Below are positions 40,321 through 52,100 of a DNA stretch of 64,000 nt, piece after piece; position 1 is the stretch's first letter, and each line of letters starts with the position of its first letter. The position numbers and the translations under genes are program-made. Under the pieces are notes generated by a model. The model had not been told where the DNA came from, did not search any database, and saw only the letters and a list, made by a program, of their open reading frames with translations. Origin of the DNA: Costus lasius (taxonomy: Eukaryota > Streptophyta > Magnoliopsida > Zingiberales > Costaceae); the NCBI GenBank assembly GCA_027563935.2, contig CM050451.1, positions 103,319,565-103,383,564 on the forward strand. The letters are read 5' to 3'.

Positions 40321-40688
40321 GGTCGTTAATTTTGACCCTAAAAATATTTTTTTTAAATTTTTTTTTAATTTTTTTTTAAAAAAATATTGTATGTCTTGTA
40401 AGCTTTCCAATGGTACTAATATTGGAATATTTTAGATCCTCTATACGTATAAAATACCCTATACAAAAATGCATATAAGACAAAACTATTTTATAATATA
40501 AAAAAATTGATTTTTTATAAGGTATTTTATACGTATAAGGAATCTAGAATACCCCAATATTGGTACCATTGAAAAGCTTACAAAATATACAACATTTCTA
40601 AAAAAAAAATTAAAAAAAAAATTTTTAGGGTCGAAATTAATGACCCAGGTTAACTCGCGTAAGCTTAACTCGCCTAGGCCATTTCTTC
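40321..40688. mobile_element. Fold-back insertion with 9-bp target duplication, in PMI1
   Basis: GAGGCACAG occurs at 40312-40320 and 40689-40697, a 9-bp duplication typical of Mutator-like elements. Positions 40321-40645 form a near-complete palindrome: the left end GGTCGTTAATTTTGACCC is mirrored near 40630-40645, and TATACGTATAAAATACC is mirrored internally. About 43 bp (40646-40688) extends beyond the palindrome on the right only. Confidence 0.8.
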
Positions 40689-40877
40689 GAGGCACAGAGA
40701 CTGAGTGCCAGGCAGTGGCTGGTGGAGAGCGGAATGGTAGAGGCAAACAGATTCAGAAGAACAAGAAAGGGAATGGAAGGGAGGGAGGCGTATAATTTGA
40801 TGTGGACATTCTCATCGAGATTGACGGCTGCAGGTATATGGCTCAATCCCGTTAGAAATCCGAATTTCAAGTTATGA

Positions 40878-41719
40878 ACAATAACATTTTCGATTAATTC
40901 TGTATGTACACAGTATTTGAATTGGAGGTAAGAACAGAAACCATGAATTAACTATCAAATGAATCTTGAGCATTAGAGATCATGTTAAGCTTTAGTTGAA
41001 TTGAAAGGATCAAACAAAACTCATACAAATTCGAGAATCCAAATTTTGTAACAAAAAGAAAAAAAAATCTATCATTTTTTTTTAATCAGAAGAGGGTTCT
41101 TAATATTACGAGGTCATAATACTTCATTTGATATAGGACTAAAGTAATGCCAATTGCCAAGGTAGATATAAAAGAAGTTTGAAGGGATAGCAGTGGGTAG
41201 GGTACCCATATTTTTTATGCTATTCGTATCTTAACATTACTTAATAACTATTCTACTACCCGTACCCGAATAACTACTCGTTTATTTTTTAGAACCTCTA
41301 CCCATGTCTTATCCTATTAAAAATTTAACTATCTGTTTAATACCCGAACCCTATAAATACCCGACTTAAATATCTATCATATTAAATTTTAACCTATATA
41401 TATATTGTTACCCGATTAATATTCGGGTACCCGACCCTATAATATCCTAATAATAATCAAATTTCGTGTACGATAAAACAGATACCCGAATAATGTATTA
41501 AAATAAAATATAGTAAACAAATAAAAAATATATATTTATATACATATATATAACTGGGTTCGAGTAGTGGGTATTCATCCTATGCTATTCGCATCCTACC
41601 CTAACCCAACTCGGGTAGCATATGCACTACCTATATGCTACTCAAATCTGAATAACAACTACTCGTTTACCTTTAAACGGATTTGGATAGAGCAGGTACC
41701 TACTAAATTGGTACCCAAG
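40878..41719. other. Downstream of PMI1
   Basis: AT-rich DNA. 41190-41700 is dense in short words such as TACCCGAA and GGTACC in both orientations and may be a degenerate MITE, but ends and duplication are not clear. Confidence 0.35.
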
Positions 41720-42689
41720 TGTCATGGGTTTCACGGTATATGAGAAACACACAGAAACGGCTTCTCCAACCTTCAGCCATCCTCTCCCCGCCGCCCCCTT
41801 CTACCCGGTGGACCTCATCGGGTAGCATCGAGACACCTCCCCCTCCATTGAACAGCACAAACATCCCTTCCACGCCCGTAGCCCCCCACTGTCTCCAGCC
41901 AGCCGAAAACGCTTGCCCACGCCGCCGTCCGCCTCGCTCTCGCCGCCGTCCACAAGCCCTCGCCGCCACCCACACGAACGCGAGCTCGCCGTCCACGCGA
42001 ACGCGAATGCGAGCTCGCCCTTGCCGCCGTCCGCCTCGCCCACGCCGCCGTCCACGAGCTCTCGCCGCCGCCCACGCGAACGCGAATGCGAGCTCGCCCT
42101 TGCCACCGTCCGCCTCGCCCTCGCCACAGTCCACACGAGCTCGCCGGTTGCCGCTCGCCGTCTACACAAACACGAACTCGCCCTTGCCGTTGCCGCTTGC
42201 TGTCCACATATGAACACCAATGCAAGCTCGCCGCTCACCGTACAAACGAACATGAACGCGAGCTCGCGTTAGCCGAACTCATTTGCTACTTACGTGATTT
42301 CCTCAACCTCTTTTTGTCGACGACGCACCACGTGGCGTCGTTCCTCTGCCCGGAGACATTGCCGACCTCGCCTGCCGCGCTCGCTGTCACCCCGCTGCGC
42401 TGCCACCACGCGTGGCCATCGACCTCGTCTGCAACGCGCAGGGATCTCGCCGGATCCCGTGCTCCACGCGTCGAGCTCGCCACCGACCGTCAGCCGCCTG
42501 ACACCAGCTGTCGCAGACGCCCGAAGACGGTGAACGTAGCCAGCGGATGCCGCTGTCCGCCGTGAAGCGCCGCCACCTAGAATCCATCGCGAGCCCTAGT
42601 TCGCTTTGGGCTCTAAGTTGTTGGCCCATTTAACCTAGTCAATGGCTCAATTGATCAGTCAAAATCAGGTCATAATTTTGGGCCTAACA
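41720..42689 (-). mobile_element. Probable LTR, minus orientation
   Basis: On the minus strand it begins TGTTAGGCCCAAAATTATGA and ends CATGACA. Its start resembles that of the LTR at 44011 (TGTTAGGACTAGATTTTGAC, then both continue with a GATCAA word). The interior is GC-rich with repeated CGAACGCGA-type words and no domain. No matching 5-bp duplication was found, so completeness is uncertain. Confidence 0.5.
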
Positions 42690-44010
42690 GTTAGTATCAC
42701 AGTGAGTTTTGGGTTGCAGCCAATTTGATTGCACCATCTAATTTTTCTTCAATAAAAAAATTAAATGGTTATAATTGGTGTTAGACCTACACTAATTAAT
42801 AATTCTAGCTAATTGCATGCACTAATAACAGCACAAATGAGATATTAACATTACTTAATACCCCAATTATATCTCAAGTGGAACAGGAACATAACAATTA
42901 TTTGAAAGGCTCCACAATTATTTTGTGGATACAAAAGAAAAAAGAGAGAGATTTTTTGCCACATTAATTGTTGTAATTTTAAAATTATAAATTTATTTGT
43001 TCTATTTTTTACTAGATTAATATTTTATTTATTTTACTTACTATTATTTAATTATTTTTATTTAAACAATAATATTAGTGGTACACAGACCCAAGTTAAA
43101 TTTGTGTTCATTCAAATCTGCTATAGTACTTACCGTTGGGGAAAAATCAAACCAATTTTCTTTACATTGTCGTCACCCGTGCGGGCAAATTTAAAATAGG
43201 GCACGCCGTCACCGGGTTGCCTATTGCCATTCGTCGCTCCATTCGTTGCTGGTGCGTCCACGTTGATAGCAGGGTCCTGGCCGCGGAGATCGCCGTCACG
43301 AGCAGCAGCGAATGAAGAGTTTCCTCACCTTCGCAAAGCTTCGGCTGCACCCGTTCACGACTCCTCAGTGGCGCCCTCTCTCAGCCCGGCTCGACTTTGC
43401 TGACGTCTACTCGCTTATCACCGTGGTTGGACGCTGTCAAACTCGCAACGACGACTGTGTTTCGTGTTGGGCTTGTGGGCCCAAAGCGGCTGCGGAAGGG
43501 CAGTGACAGCCAAAGGGTTTCGGCCGTGACGGCTACGAGGCTTCAGCCACGCGAGTAGCGGCAGCGGTAGGACTTCCAAGGAGCGACAGAAGGGCAGCGG
43601 CAAGGTGTCAAACTCGTCGACAAACTTGGGATCCGCAACACGACTCGTGTCAGATCACGGATCAGATCCGCGTCTTTCGCCCTTCCCGTTCGGATCCGCA
43701 TCGCGAGCACCCGCTTTCGCTCGTTCGGCCGACGCAAGCAGCACATGGGTTCGAGCCGGCGCCTGTGCGCACGCGACGGGCGACGCCTGCGCACGTGGAT
43801 TTGGGTAAAGAAAAGGTCAATATGAAGCAATAAAAAAAATCTGCCTCAAGATCAGCGATTCAGCGGCTGTAGGGAATTTTAAAAAAAGTTGTGGCTTCTT
43901 AATAAGTATAAAATAAATAAATAATAATAATTTATGATGTTGCAATGAAGTTTTTAGTGAAAATTTGCTGCAGAAAAATGCTTAGAATGTTTTTAATGGA
44001 GTATAATATC
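42690..44010. other. Unassigned intergenic DNA
   Basis: 42690-43140 is AT-rich. 43150-43810 is GC-rich with several short overlapping frames on both strands but no recognisable motif. It is possibly further retroelement sequence. Confidence 0.3.
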
Positions 44011-45220
44011 TGTTAGGACTAGATTTTGACCGATCAACATGGCTATTAACGGGTCAAAATTGGCCCAAATCTTAGCCCAAATGGAGATTAGGGCTTAGGA
44101 GAGATTGGGGACAGCGACGGCGACGACGTTGATCTTTGCGACGATAAGCAGTATGGGACGTTGGATTACTATTGGGTAGCATCTCCGTCCAATGATGCGA
44201 CATCGCTGAAAACTCCATAGCCGACGAGGCAAGTCGCATGGCTCAGGCATGGTGAATAGTGAGATCTCGAGTGGCGATGCCGAACAGTGAGTGCAGCAGG
44301 CAGGGTTGGCAACGTCTCCAGGCAGAGGAATGACACCATGTGGTGTAGCCGAAACATGCGAAGCCACCGTGTTGGCAAGGTCAGCATCATCTTCGGCGCG
44401 TGCAAGAGAACACTGCCGCATGGCGTGAAGCAATGGGTGGCGATGTTGGCTTGTGAGGCGACGGTCATGTGACAAGCCGGTGATGCTTTGTCTTTTCGAA
44501 GGCATGAGTGGGCATGCAGGAGGGGGATGAGCAGGCTTCCAACACCACTGTGGGACACATGTTCAAGTAGCTCCGTTGAGTGAGGCGAACTTAGTAGTCG
44601 GATGCATAGTTGGTGGCAACGAAATGAGTCGCGACTTTGAGTGCTGGAGGCACGCCTAGTGAGGCTTGAGAAGTCGGCAGCTGGGTTCACCGACCAGCAG
44701 GGATGCGTAGGTATATGCAACCGACGAATCCTTAGACACGCATGGGCTTACGCGACTCCAAGGCGGGCAAGACTAATGCACGGGCGTATGCGACTGCGCC
44801 TTGTCTGCTCCCCCTCCTGCTCTCATTTTTTGGCAATTGGTGGCAATTGTCCAATGAACCACAGCTCCCTTCCCCCTCTCGTCTCCGGCAATTGGTGGCA
44901 ATAGTTTCTCCCCTCTTTTTGGCACGTGCGATCTTGTTGCTTATGTGGTTGCTATGTTGTGCTTCTGTTCCGTCGCTTGTGTGTTACTAGCACTTCCTCG
45001 ATGCCCTATGTGGTGTCCGTTGTTCACCCGTGTGTGTCATCATCTATGCATGATGTTTCAATTTGCTAGGTTAGGCTTAGATGTGGGTGTTTATGTCTGC
45101 CGATCGTGCCTGTGTGCTATTTTATTCTCTGCGTGGGACTAGTTTCTCTTAGAGTTCTGCATGACTCTCTATTTTAGCATAAAAAAAGGTAAAGTATTAG
45201 CACTAATTGTAGGTGTGACA
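44011..45220 (+). mobile_element. 5' LTR of a degenerate gypsy-type element
   Basis: It starts TGTTAGGACTAG and ends GGTGTGACA. It is followed after two bases by TTGGTATCAGAGG (45223-45235), a tRNA-Met primer-binding site, which fixes the LTR end and orientation. Length is 1210 bp. No matching 3' LTR was found. Confidence 0.75.
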
Positions 45221-45222
45221 TA

Positions 45223-45235
45223 TTGGTATCAGAGG
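45223..45235 (+). other. Primer-binding site (tRNA-Met type)
   Basis: TTGGTATCAGAGG lies directly behind the LTR end TGTGACA, as in many plant LTR retrotransposons. Confidence 0.75.
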
Positions 45236-45309
45236 CCAAGTTTTGTGTGTTCCAAGTTGTACTTGTGGTTGATGCTATATTCTACAAGTCAACTGGACCC
45301 TCTGGCAAA

Positions 45310-46190
45310 CATGGGGCACACCAACAACAAACACACTGCTATCTTGGAGGCCACTATTGGAGATCTTAGTAGAGCACTAGACAACAAATCTGCAGTATGC
45401 ATGATGGAGTTGCTCCTCCTAATGTGTGCCGCGGTAGCGCCACAAGCTTAGGTAGAAGGTGGCAATCTAATCGTTGTGTGAGTTGTGCGAGGAAGTTGAA
45501 AACTTCTTATGTGATATAGAGCTGTATTTCTAGAATGCCCAAGTCCTTCATGGGGAGTAAGCGCATGCTTGCATAGCGTATCTCTTTAAAGATGCGAAGC
45601 TGTGGTGGTGAACTTAGGCCGCACACAGCCTTTTGGGGGTCCAATTTGACTCGTAAGCTCTCATGGGGAGAGCTCTGAAATAAGATTAAAAAAATTAGTT
45701 CATATCGGGGAAATCATCATGGGAGGTGTGTGATGTCTTGAAACAGCTAAAGCACACTGGGGTTATACGGGACTACGTCCAACGGTATGCCCAGGTGATG
45801 CTGGAGATAAACGACATGACAGATGGGTTCCTTTGTCAGTAACGCCCTAGCGGTAGGGTTGTGCTATGGAGAGCCAACTATTATGGTTATTTGGTTTGAC
45901 AACTCTCTTTGTGAAGAAGAGGTCCCCTCGATCGTGAAGAGTCTATTAGAAGAATACTTTGATGTAATTCCATCGAAGCTTCCTAAACACCTTCCCCCAG
46001 GAAAGGAATCGATCACAAGAGTGAGCTTGTGATAGGATCCACTTCTACCTCTAAAGCACCATACTGTATGTCTCTGATGGAGTTAGTCAAGCTTCGTAAG
46101 CAATTAGATGAATTGCTAGAAGTTGGGTAAGTTCACCCTATAGTATCGCCTTATTTACCCCGATCCTTTTCAAAAGGAAGAACGATATCT
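45310..46190 (+). pseudogene. Ty3/gypsy gag-pol remnant
   Basis: Broken frames downstream of the primer-binding site carry gag-like segments, such as the stretch around VQRYAQVMLEINDMTD near 45780, then the typical linker before reverse transcriptase (EEYFDVIPSKLPKHLPPGK at 45940-46010, and MSLMELVKLRKQLDELLEVG near 46070-46130). The reverse transcriptase itself is missing. Stops and frame changes show it is dead, and most of pol is deleted. Confidence 0.75.
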
Positions 46191-46274
46191 TGTTAAGGTT
46201 TTGTACGGACTAGGTAGTCTTAGATAAGATAACAATATAAGATTATTATCTTATTCTGTTTATCCCTATTCATG

Positions 46275-46611
46275 ATTGATCAAATTTGGATTCCATAAAA
46301 TTTCTATTGGATCGAATGGAAAATTTTCTTATTCATGGATGGAGAAATATCTTATCCATAAGTTTTAGTGCATTGTAGCACTGATATCACTACAGCATCT
46401 ATCTTAATCCAAGACATATATTATATAGGTAATCCAATGATCAGATTTGGATTCCATAAAATTTCTATCGGACCGAATGAAGAAAGATCTTATCCATAAG
46501 TTTTAGTGTATTGTAGAACTGATATACACCACAGCATCTATCTTAATTCAAAAGTTGACATATATTATGTAAGTAATCCAATAATCAGATTTGGATTCCA
46601 TAAAATTTGTA
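46275..46611 (+). repeat. Diverged tandem repeat, about 145-162-bp unit
   Basis: TTTGGATTCCATAAAATTT recurs at about 46285, 46446 and 46590. Between the recurrences are TTATCCATAAGTTTTAGTG and a CACAGCATCTATCTTAAT stretch. Two full copies and a partial third are present. Confidence 0.85.
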
Positions 46612-47560
46612 AAGAGGTCGACTCCATTGCACTCCTGTCCGAAGAGATTTCAAACCACAGATGATTGAAAGAAGGCAATCCCCTCGTAACTAAATCACAG
46701 CTGCTATCGTCATCGATAAAACTATACATGATGCACTTGTTCGATTTAAGAAAGAAAGATCTAACTAAATCAGAAAGAAATTTACAAAAAAAAAAAAAAA
46801 CTGATCAAAATAGGAGATAAAAGAAGCGAACTACGGCTCCAGAAAGCTTGGATGTTGACGAATGTAATCGGTTGGTCAACGCAGCAACTCCACAAATTGA
46901 TGCATCTTTTAACCTAAAAAGACAAAAGCATTCATTCACAAGAGGCAGACAGTGGAGACCAAAATCCAACCAATAATCAGACCCTGAATCTTTATGCAGA
47001 TCCAAGTTTGGCAGTGTATCAATAATGCATTGCACTGATTGCTTCAAATTCATAATAATTGAAGATATGCGCCTAAAAAAAAGTAAAAAATGATTAATCC
47101 TTTAAATTACAAGTAATTGACTTGTTCTATATAAATTAATATATTATTATTCACCATTCATTTAAAATTAAAAAAAATTCATAGTGAAATAGGGAATAAT
47201 ACTATCCTAATAAACAAAAAAAAATCGAATATTGTTTTAGGTAAAATTAGATATTGCATGCCGCTTTCATTCATGAAAGTAGGAATCAGTAAAAGAGATG
47301 GAAGAGACGGCCATAAATGGAAAAGAGAGACAATTAAAAATTGAAGGAAAAAAAAACTTCTTTATTAGAGGCAGCAAGACAGCCATTCTCTGCTCATCCC
47401 CATGTTACTCATCCAAAAGTATATTGATTGTAACAGAAGCAAGGATTATGACGTCCGATATGTCACATTGGACGTTACTAATTGATGTGGTCTGATAAGT
47501 TTCACATGGCATCCAACCAATTTTTACCTCCAATAAAATCAAATGTAACGTATATATATT
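46612..47560. other. AT-rich intergenic DNA
   Basis: No gene or defined element recognised. Confidence 0.4.
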
Positions 47561-47569
47561 TTACGGGAG

Positions 47570-47650
47570 CAGGATTTGAACTCCTGTGCTCTGGTTTGAG
47601 ATCATGTGCACTTTGACCCGTGCTACATGCTACATCCATCGGGCGAAACG
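47570..47650 (-). repeat. Possible SINE head (tRNA-like boxes)
   Basis: On the minus strand TAGCACGGGTCA is followed about 35 bases later by GAGTTCAAATCC, resembling pol III A and B boxes. It does not fold as a canonical tRNA that I can draw, and the SINE body is not delimited. Confidence 0.3.
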
Positions 47651-49186
47651 GGCTGAACCAAAAAAAAAACACGTGTCAAAATGCCGTCACAAGCCCAAAC
47701 GAGCTCTTGAACAAGTTGGGCTTAGGTTTAAGTATTTATCATGGTAAATTAATTATTTTATAAATGTTGATAAATAAATATAAATGTATTATATACATTT
47801 AAAAATTAAGATAATTTATGGAGAAGCGAACAAATGCCAAGTAACATCGTTTGTCACCATACACAGTACTTAGACAAAAAAACATTTTAATAAAAAAAAT
47901 GACGCCTTTTTTTTTTTTTGCTTTTTCATTTTTTTTTTCTGGTTCATGTGATTCATGGGGAGGGATCAAATGCCTCCTCCAGGACCATAGGCCTCCAAGT
48001 CGCTCTCTCTGTGTTACTTTATACTGGCATCCTCTCGCATACGCCAGGTGGGTCTTGAAGGAACAAGCTCGCTTGCCATGTTTAATCCTTGGCAGAGAGG
48101 AGCGAAATCCAGGCATCGTAGGCCTCCCTGCCGTTCATTTCCTTGAGGCGCGGGGAAGAGCGGAAGGTGTTTAATTCTGACAGATTGGTGCCTCGGTGGT
48201 CATTGCCTTACCTTTCTAATCTTGCCTTTCCTTTGTTGGTCTTCCCGTCCGTGGAAGCGTCTCAATATTTGGGGTGCATAAAAAGCAGGCAAATCGCAAG
48301 CTTCTAAATTCTGGGAGCTCGAATGACGAAAATTTCGGGCTTTCCTAGATCAAAGATTGCTTCTTGAGGCCATTTGTTGTGTTTCTGACGTTGGATTTCA
48401 GTGTTTTCCGGCAGGAAGCTGAGACCTTGCCGGGTTCCTCTGTGGAAAATTTCTGAACCTTTTGTTCTTTAGGGAGTTTTTTTTTACGCAATCAGGAGGG
48501 TTCAGCATTGCCTTTCCCCAATTTTTCCTCTCGCTTTTGAATACGTCATTGAGTGCGATCGCCAATAGCGATACGCTTCCAAGAGGGGAGGGAGTGTGCG
48601 TTCGTGGGCAGTGGGTGTGTTTGCTTGGGGAAATACTCCAAGTGGCAGATCGCGAGGAGAGAGGGGCACTGCTGGCACAGCCCTTGCTGTTATTTATCTG
48701 TGTTTCTTTTGTTTTTTCTATTCCGCCACCAGAGGATGCATGCTTTTGCCGTTCTGTGAGTCTGTGACCTTTGTCGCCACGCGAAGACCACTCTCAAGGA
48801 GCGAGCGTGGAAGCATCTAATCTGCCTTAGGGTTCCTGAGGCGTCGTGTTCTCCTGATCTGGTGCCACCTCTCTCGGAGTTCTCTCGTGCTAGTTTGTGG
48901 CTGCCTTGTTTGCTTTGAAATCTTTGGTCAAAATTCATCATAGATCTTGGTTGTCTTTAAAAGGTTCGAAAATTATCTCAAGTTTTTGTTTTCGCTTGAT
49001 CTTTCTCTTCGTAATTGTTTCAGTTAAAACCAGATAAAATTTTTATACCTCTTACTACTGCCATATTCCGACTGAAGGTTTAGTTTTTTTCCTCCTTTTT
49101 TCATTCTCTAGGGAACTCTGATATGAGATTTATGTTGTAGGCTTCTTTCATTTATTGAGTAGTGATCTGATCCTTCACAAGGGAAG
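47651..49186. other. Upstream and probable 5' UTR region of the sugar transporter gene
   Basis: Frames here show no domain. The pyrimidine-rich, mixed-composition DNA from about 48200 to 49186 looks like promoter and leader and may include a leader intron. No TATA box could be fixed. Confidence 0.4.
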
Positions 49187-52100
49187 ATGCGGGGCGCTAT
49201 CCTTGTTGCTATTGCTGCCTCTATCGGCAACTTGTTGCAGGGGTGGGACAATGCTACCATTGCCGGTAAATCTTCTATCTACAACATTTCTTCTGCTCGT
49301 CTTATTATCACTACAAGCAAATATTTAATGCAAGAAATCTTGTGTGATTTATAGAGATTAATCATGGTTATACTCTAACGCAGAACAATCATAATTTGTT
49401 GTGTTCTTGCTCTTGTTATTACTGTTATTTATCCCCTTGTGTTCTTGTCGAAGGATTATATATAATACACCCATCGGGAATAAGATCACATGTTATTCTG
49501 CTCTTTGTGTTCATGGTTTGTCAAGTCATTTTAACTTGACTTTAATTGTACTGCTTCGTTGATGTTCGTTCAGGTTCTGTTTTGTACATTAAAAAGGAAT
49601 TTAAATTGGAGACTGAGCCTACCATGGAGGGACTAATAGTAGCTACGTCACTAATTGGAGCTACTATCATCACAACCTTCTCCGGACCCGTATCAGACTG
49701 GGTTGGGAGGCGTCCAATGCTAATTTTGTCATCAGTTCTCTATTTCCTCAGCGGTCTAGTGATGTTGTGGGCGCCAAATGTCTATGTCCTACTCTTGGCG
49801 AGACTTATTGATGGATTTGGGATTGGTCTGGCTGTGACGCTGGTTCCTGTCTATATTTCTGAGACAGCACCGCCGGAGATAAGGGGATCACTGAATACCC
49901 TGCCACAATTCAGTGGCTCTGGAGGAATGTTCTTCTCATACTGTATGGTATTTGGAATGTCATTGATGGCGAACCCAGAATGGAGAGTGATGCTAGGTGT
50001 TCTCTCTATTCCTTCCCTTATTTACTTTGCATTAACAATTTTCTTTTTGCCGGAATCTCCTAGATGGCTTGTAAGTAAAGGAAAAATGGTAGAGGCCAAA
50101 CGAGTTTTGCAGAGATTGCGGGGAAGGGAAGATGTCTCAGGTATTTCTTCTTTAAACCCATCTTTTGCTCTATCGAGTTAGTATTCATGATTCATCCTTG
50201 ATGAACGATTTATTTTGTATTTACAACAATCTTCAAATACGGATATTTTTCTTTCTTTTGTCTTTAAAACTGCTCATCAACATATCATTTGTTAAATTAC
50301 CATAATGCTTCCTAACTACCTAGGTTTAAATCATTTGTGCAGCTATCGTTGTCCATGCCAAGCAAATGATTTATCTGTACAGGCACATGCCATTTAATAA
50401 CTGAAACTTTGACTTTCACTCACTGCTACATTTTAACTGCAAATCTTTTTATTTGTGCTGTCTTTAAGTGCTTATTGCCCACATGATGTCAAAATATACT
50501 CCGTAAGGCAACCAGTAAAACAGCATATCTCAGAGCTAGACATGTTTGGAATTGGAAATGATGTATCCTGGTTTTTGAACTGACCCTCTTAAACTGGTTC
50601 ATTCTAAGTATGAGTTAATCCTGAGAGAAGGAAGACAATCAAATTAGTACAGTTCATCTTACTACTGTTTTCCTTCGTAGCAAGAATTATAATATGCAAC
50701 AGGAATATTTTTGGTGAATTGAAAATATTGCAAAAAAAATATTACATTTAGTTGGTCTACTCAATTAATACTCCCATATCTAAATTATGAATTTGATTTT
50801 CATTGTGACATCGTAGAGTTATAATATGGGCAGATTGATTCTGGTTTAAATGTTTGTAAGCACCTCTTTTGGACCATTCATTCTCATTTCTCTTATTTCT
50901 AATTTGTTTTATTTCAGTTTACAAGCTAAAGGATCTTACATTAGACATGAATTACTAACTGAAAATCTTCCATATTTGTTTGGTTCTTTGCACTACACGT
51001 GCTTAGAGTATCTCTATATACCTAAATAGGTCCAGCTATAGCTAAGATTTCATGGGCTCTGTTATCAGAGGATTCCGATAAACTTTTCATTATGAGAAGA
51101 TTAAAGTTAAATCTCTATCACACACACACAATATGGTTGTATTTTCTTGGTATAACATTTTCGATATGAAAAAATCTTCATGAAGACTGAGTCTTATTCT
51201 ACCTTTGATATAAAATTTCTTTTGCTACAGGGGCCTAATCTAGTAAATTCTGTATGCAACTAAATTAATTCTACGTTCCAGTTGTCTTTAATGCTAGGGC
51301 TTTCGTTTGCATTATATATACTTTGAATTAGACAAGAGGATTGCACACCTTTTAGGTTATGTTTCCTTAGAGAGAAAGAAAAATGGGGAGAAAGAAAACT
51401 AGATAGGGAAAGAAAAAAAAAGAGAGGAAAGAAAAAAAATCACGTGCAACGCATGTAATCATCTCAGAGAGCAAAAACGTGGTGGAGCAGGGGGCGGGCT
51501 CAATAGGGAGGCGGGAGGCGGGAGGCAAGCGCGAGCTCGGTTGGGAGGCAGATACAAGCTCGGCAAGAGGTGGGAAGTAGAGTTCGTGGGAGGAGGGAGG
51601 GGGAAGGAGGAGGGCTGTGCCAGCGAGGAGGGTGGAGAGGTGGGGCAGGGAAAGAGAGGAAGAGAGGGAGAAGAATGGGAAGGGATGCAGTGTGAGTTTC
51701 CTTCCGTTTTCCGGCAGGAAACATTTTGGAAGGAAAAGTGATGAGTTTTACTTCCCTTCATTTTCTTTCTCTCGAGGGAAAACTTGGTTTTCTTTTCTTT
51801 CTTTCCCATTTTCTCTCTAAGGAAATAGACCCTTAAGTTTTACCTAATTTTAAAATAACATTCCAAATATCAAGTTTGTTATGTGTCATTTTCCGTCGCT
51901 AAGCAGTAGTGGGCAACATCAGTAATTAAACTAGGTTTGTACATTCTTATTCATTTTTTTAATATTTATTCTTTAATTTCTTTGTTTGAATTATGCACCT
52001 TGCCTAATTAATGCATCTATTGATTTTCTTTTATATGACTATACTGGACAAAACATTTCTCTTTAATTTATTCTCGTGAAAACTTACTTCCAGTAACTTT

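Larger units (their letters stand above)
35232..40877 (+). pseudogene. PMI1: PLASTID MOVEMENT IMPAIRED1-like gene (NT-C2 domain), split by insertions
   Basis: PMI1 proteins act at the plasma membrane in chloroplast and nuclear light movement. Exon 1 (35232 to about 37060) encodes an NT-C2 domain at residues 100-270 (WSWKPMRALAHIGMHR, RLSVAVRKKETK, RCHVYCRGG, PRPFLITAVAVDA). It continues through acidic regions to IALQISRELI and AAMCKGRRDRMMG. The frame resumes at 38585 (DEEPLSADEM, FSLQKMEAMAVEAL, VVIQMRDPSRGYEAVGGP, VHVGGFKLRS) and runs to 39038. A solo LTR then intervenes. Fifteen coding bases follow (40306-40320), then a fold-back insertion, then 40698-40877 (RQWLVESG to NPVRNPNFKL and TGA). 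No GT donor is visible where exon 1 should end, so a third insertion or lost donor is likely. Start 35232 (MAARSGE) is preferred to 35124 by family resemblance. Confidence 0.88.

Noticed and set aside
41190..41710. Complete MITE built on TACCCGAA words
   Set aside because: Repetitive and partly palindromic, but neither ends nor duplication could be fixed.
41703..42629. Overlapping Pro/Arg-rich frames of 110-160 codons
   Set aside because: Generated by repeated CGAACGCGA-type words in a probable LTR; no family resemblance in any frame.
47570..47640. tRNA gene on the minus strand
   Set aside because: Only the T-arm-like box fits; no acceptor stem or anticodon arm can be drawn.
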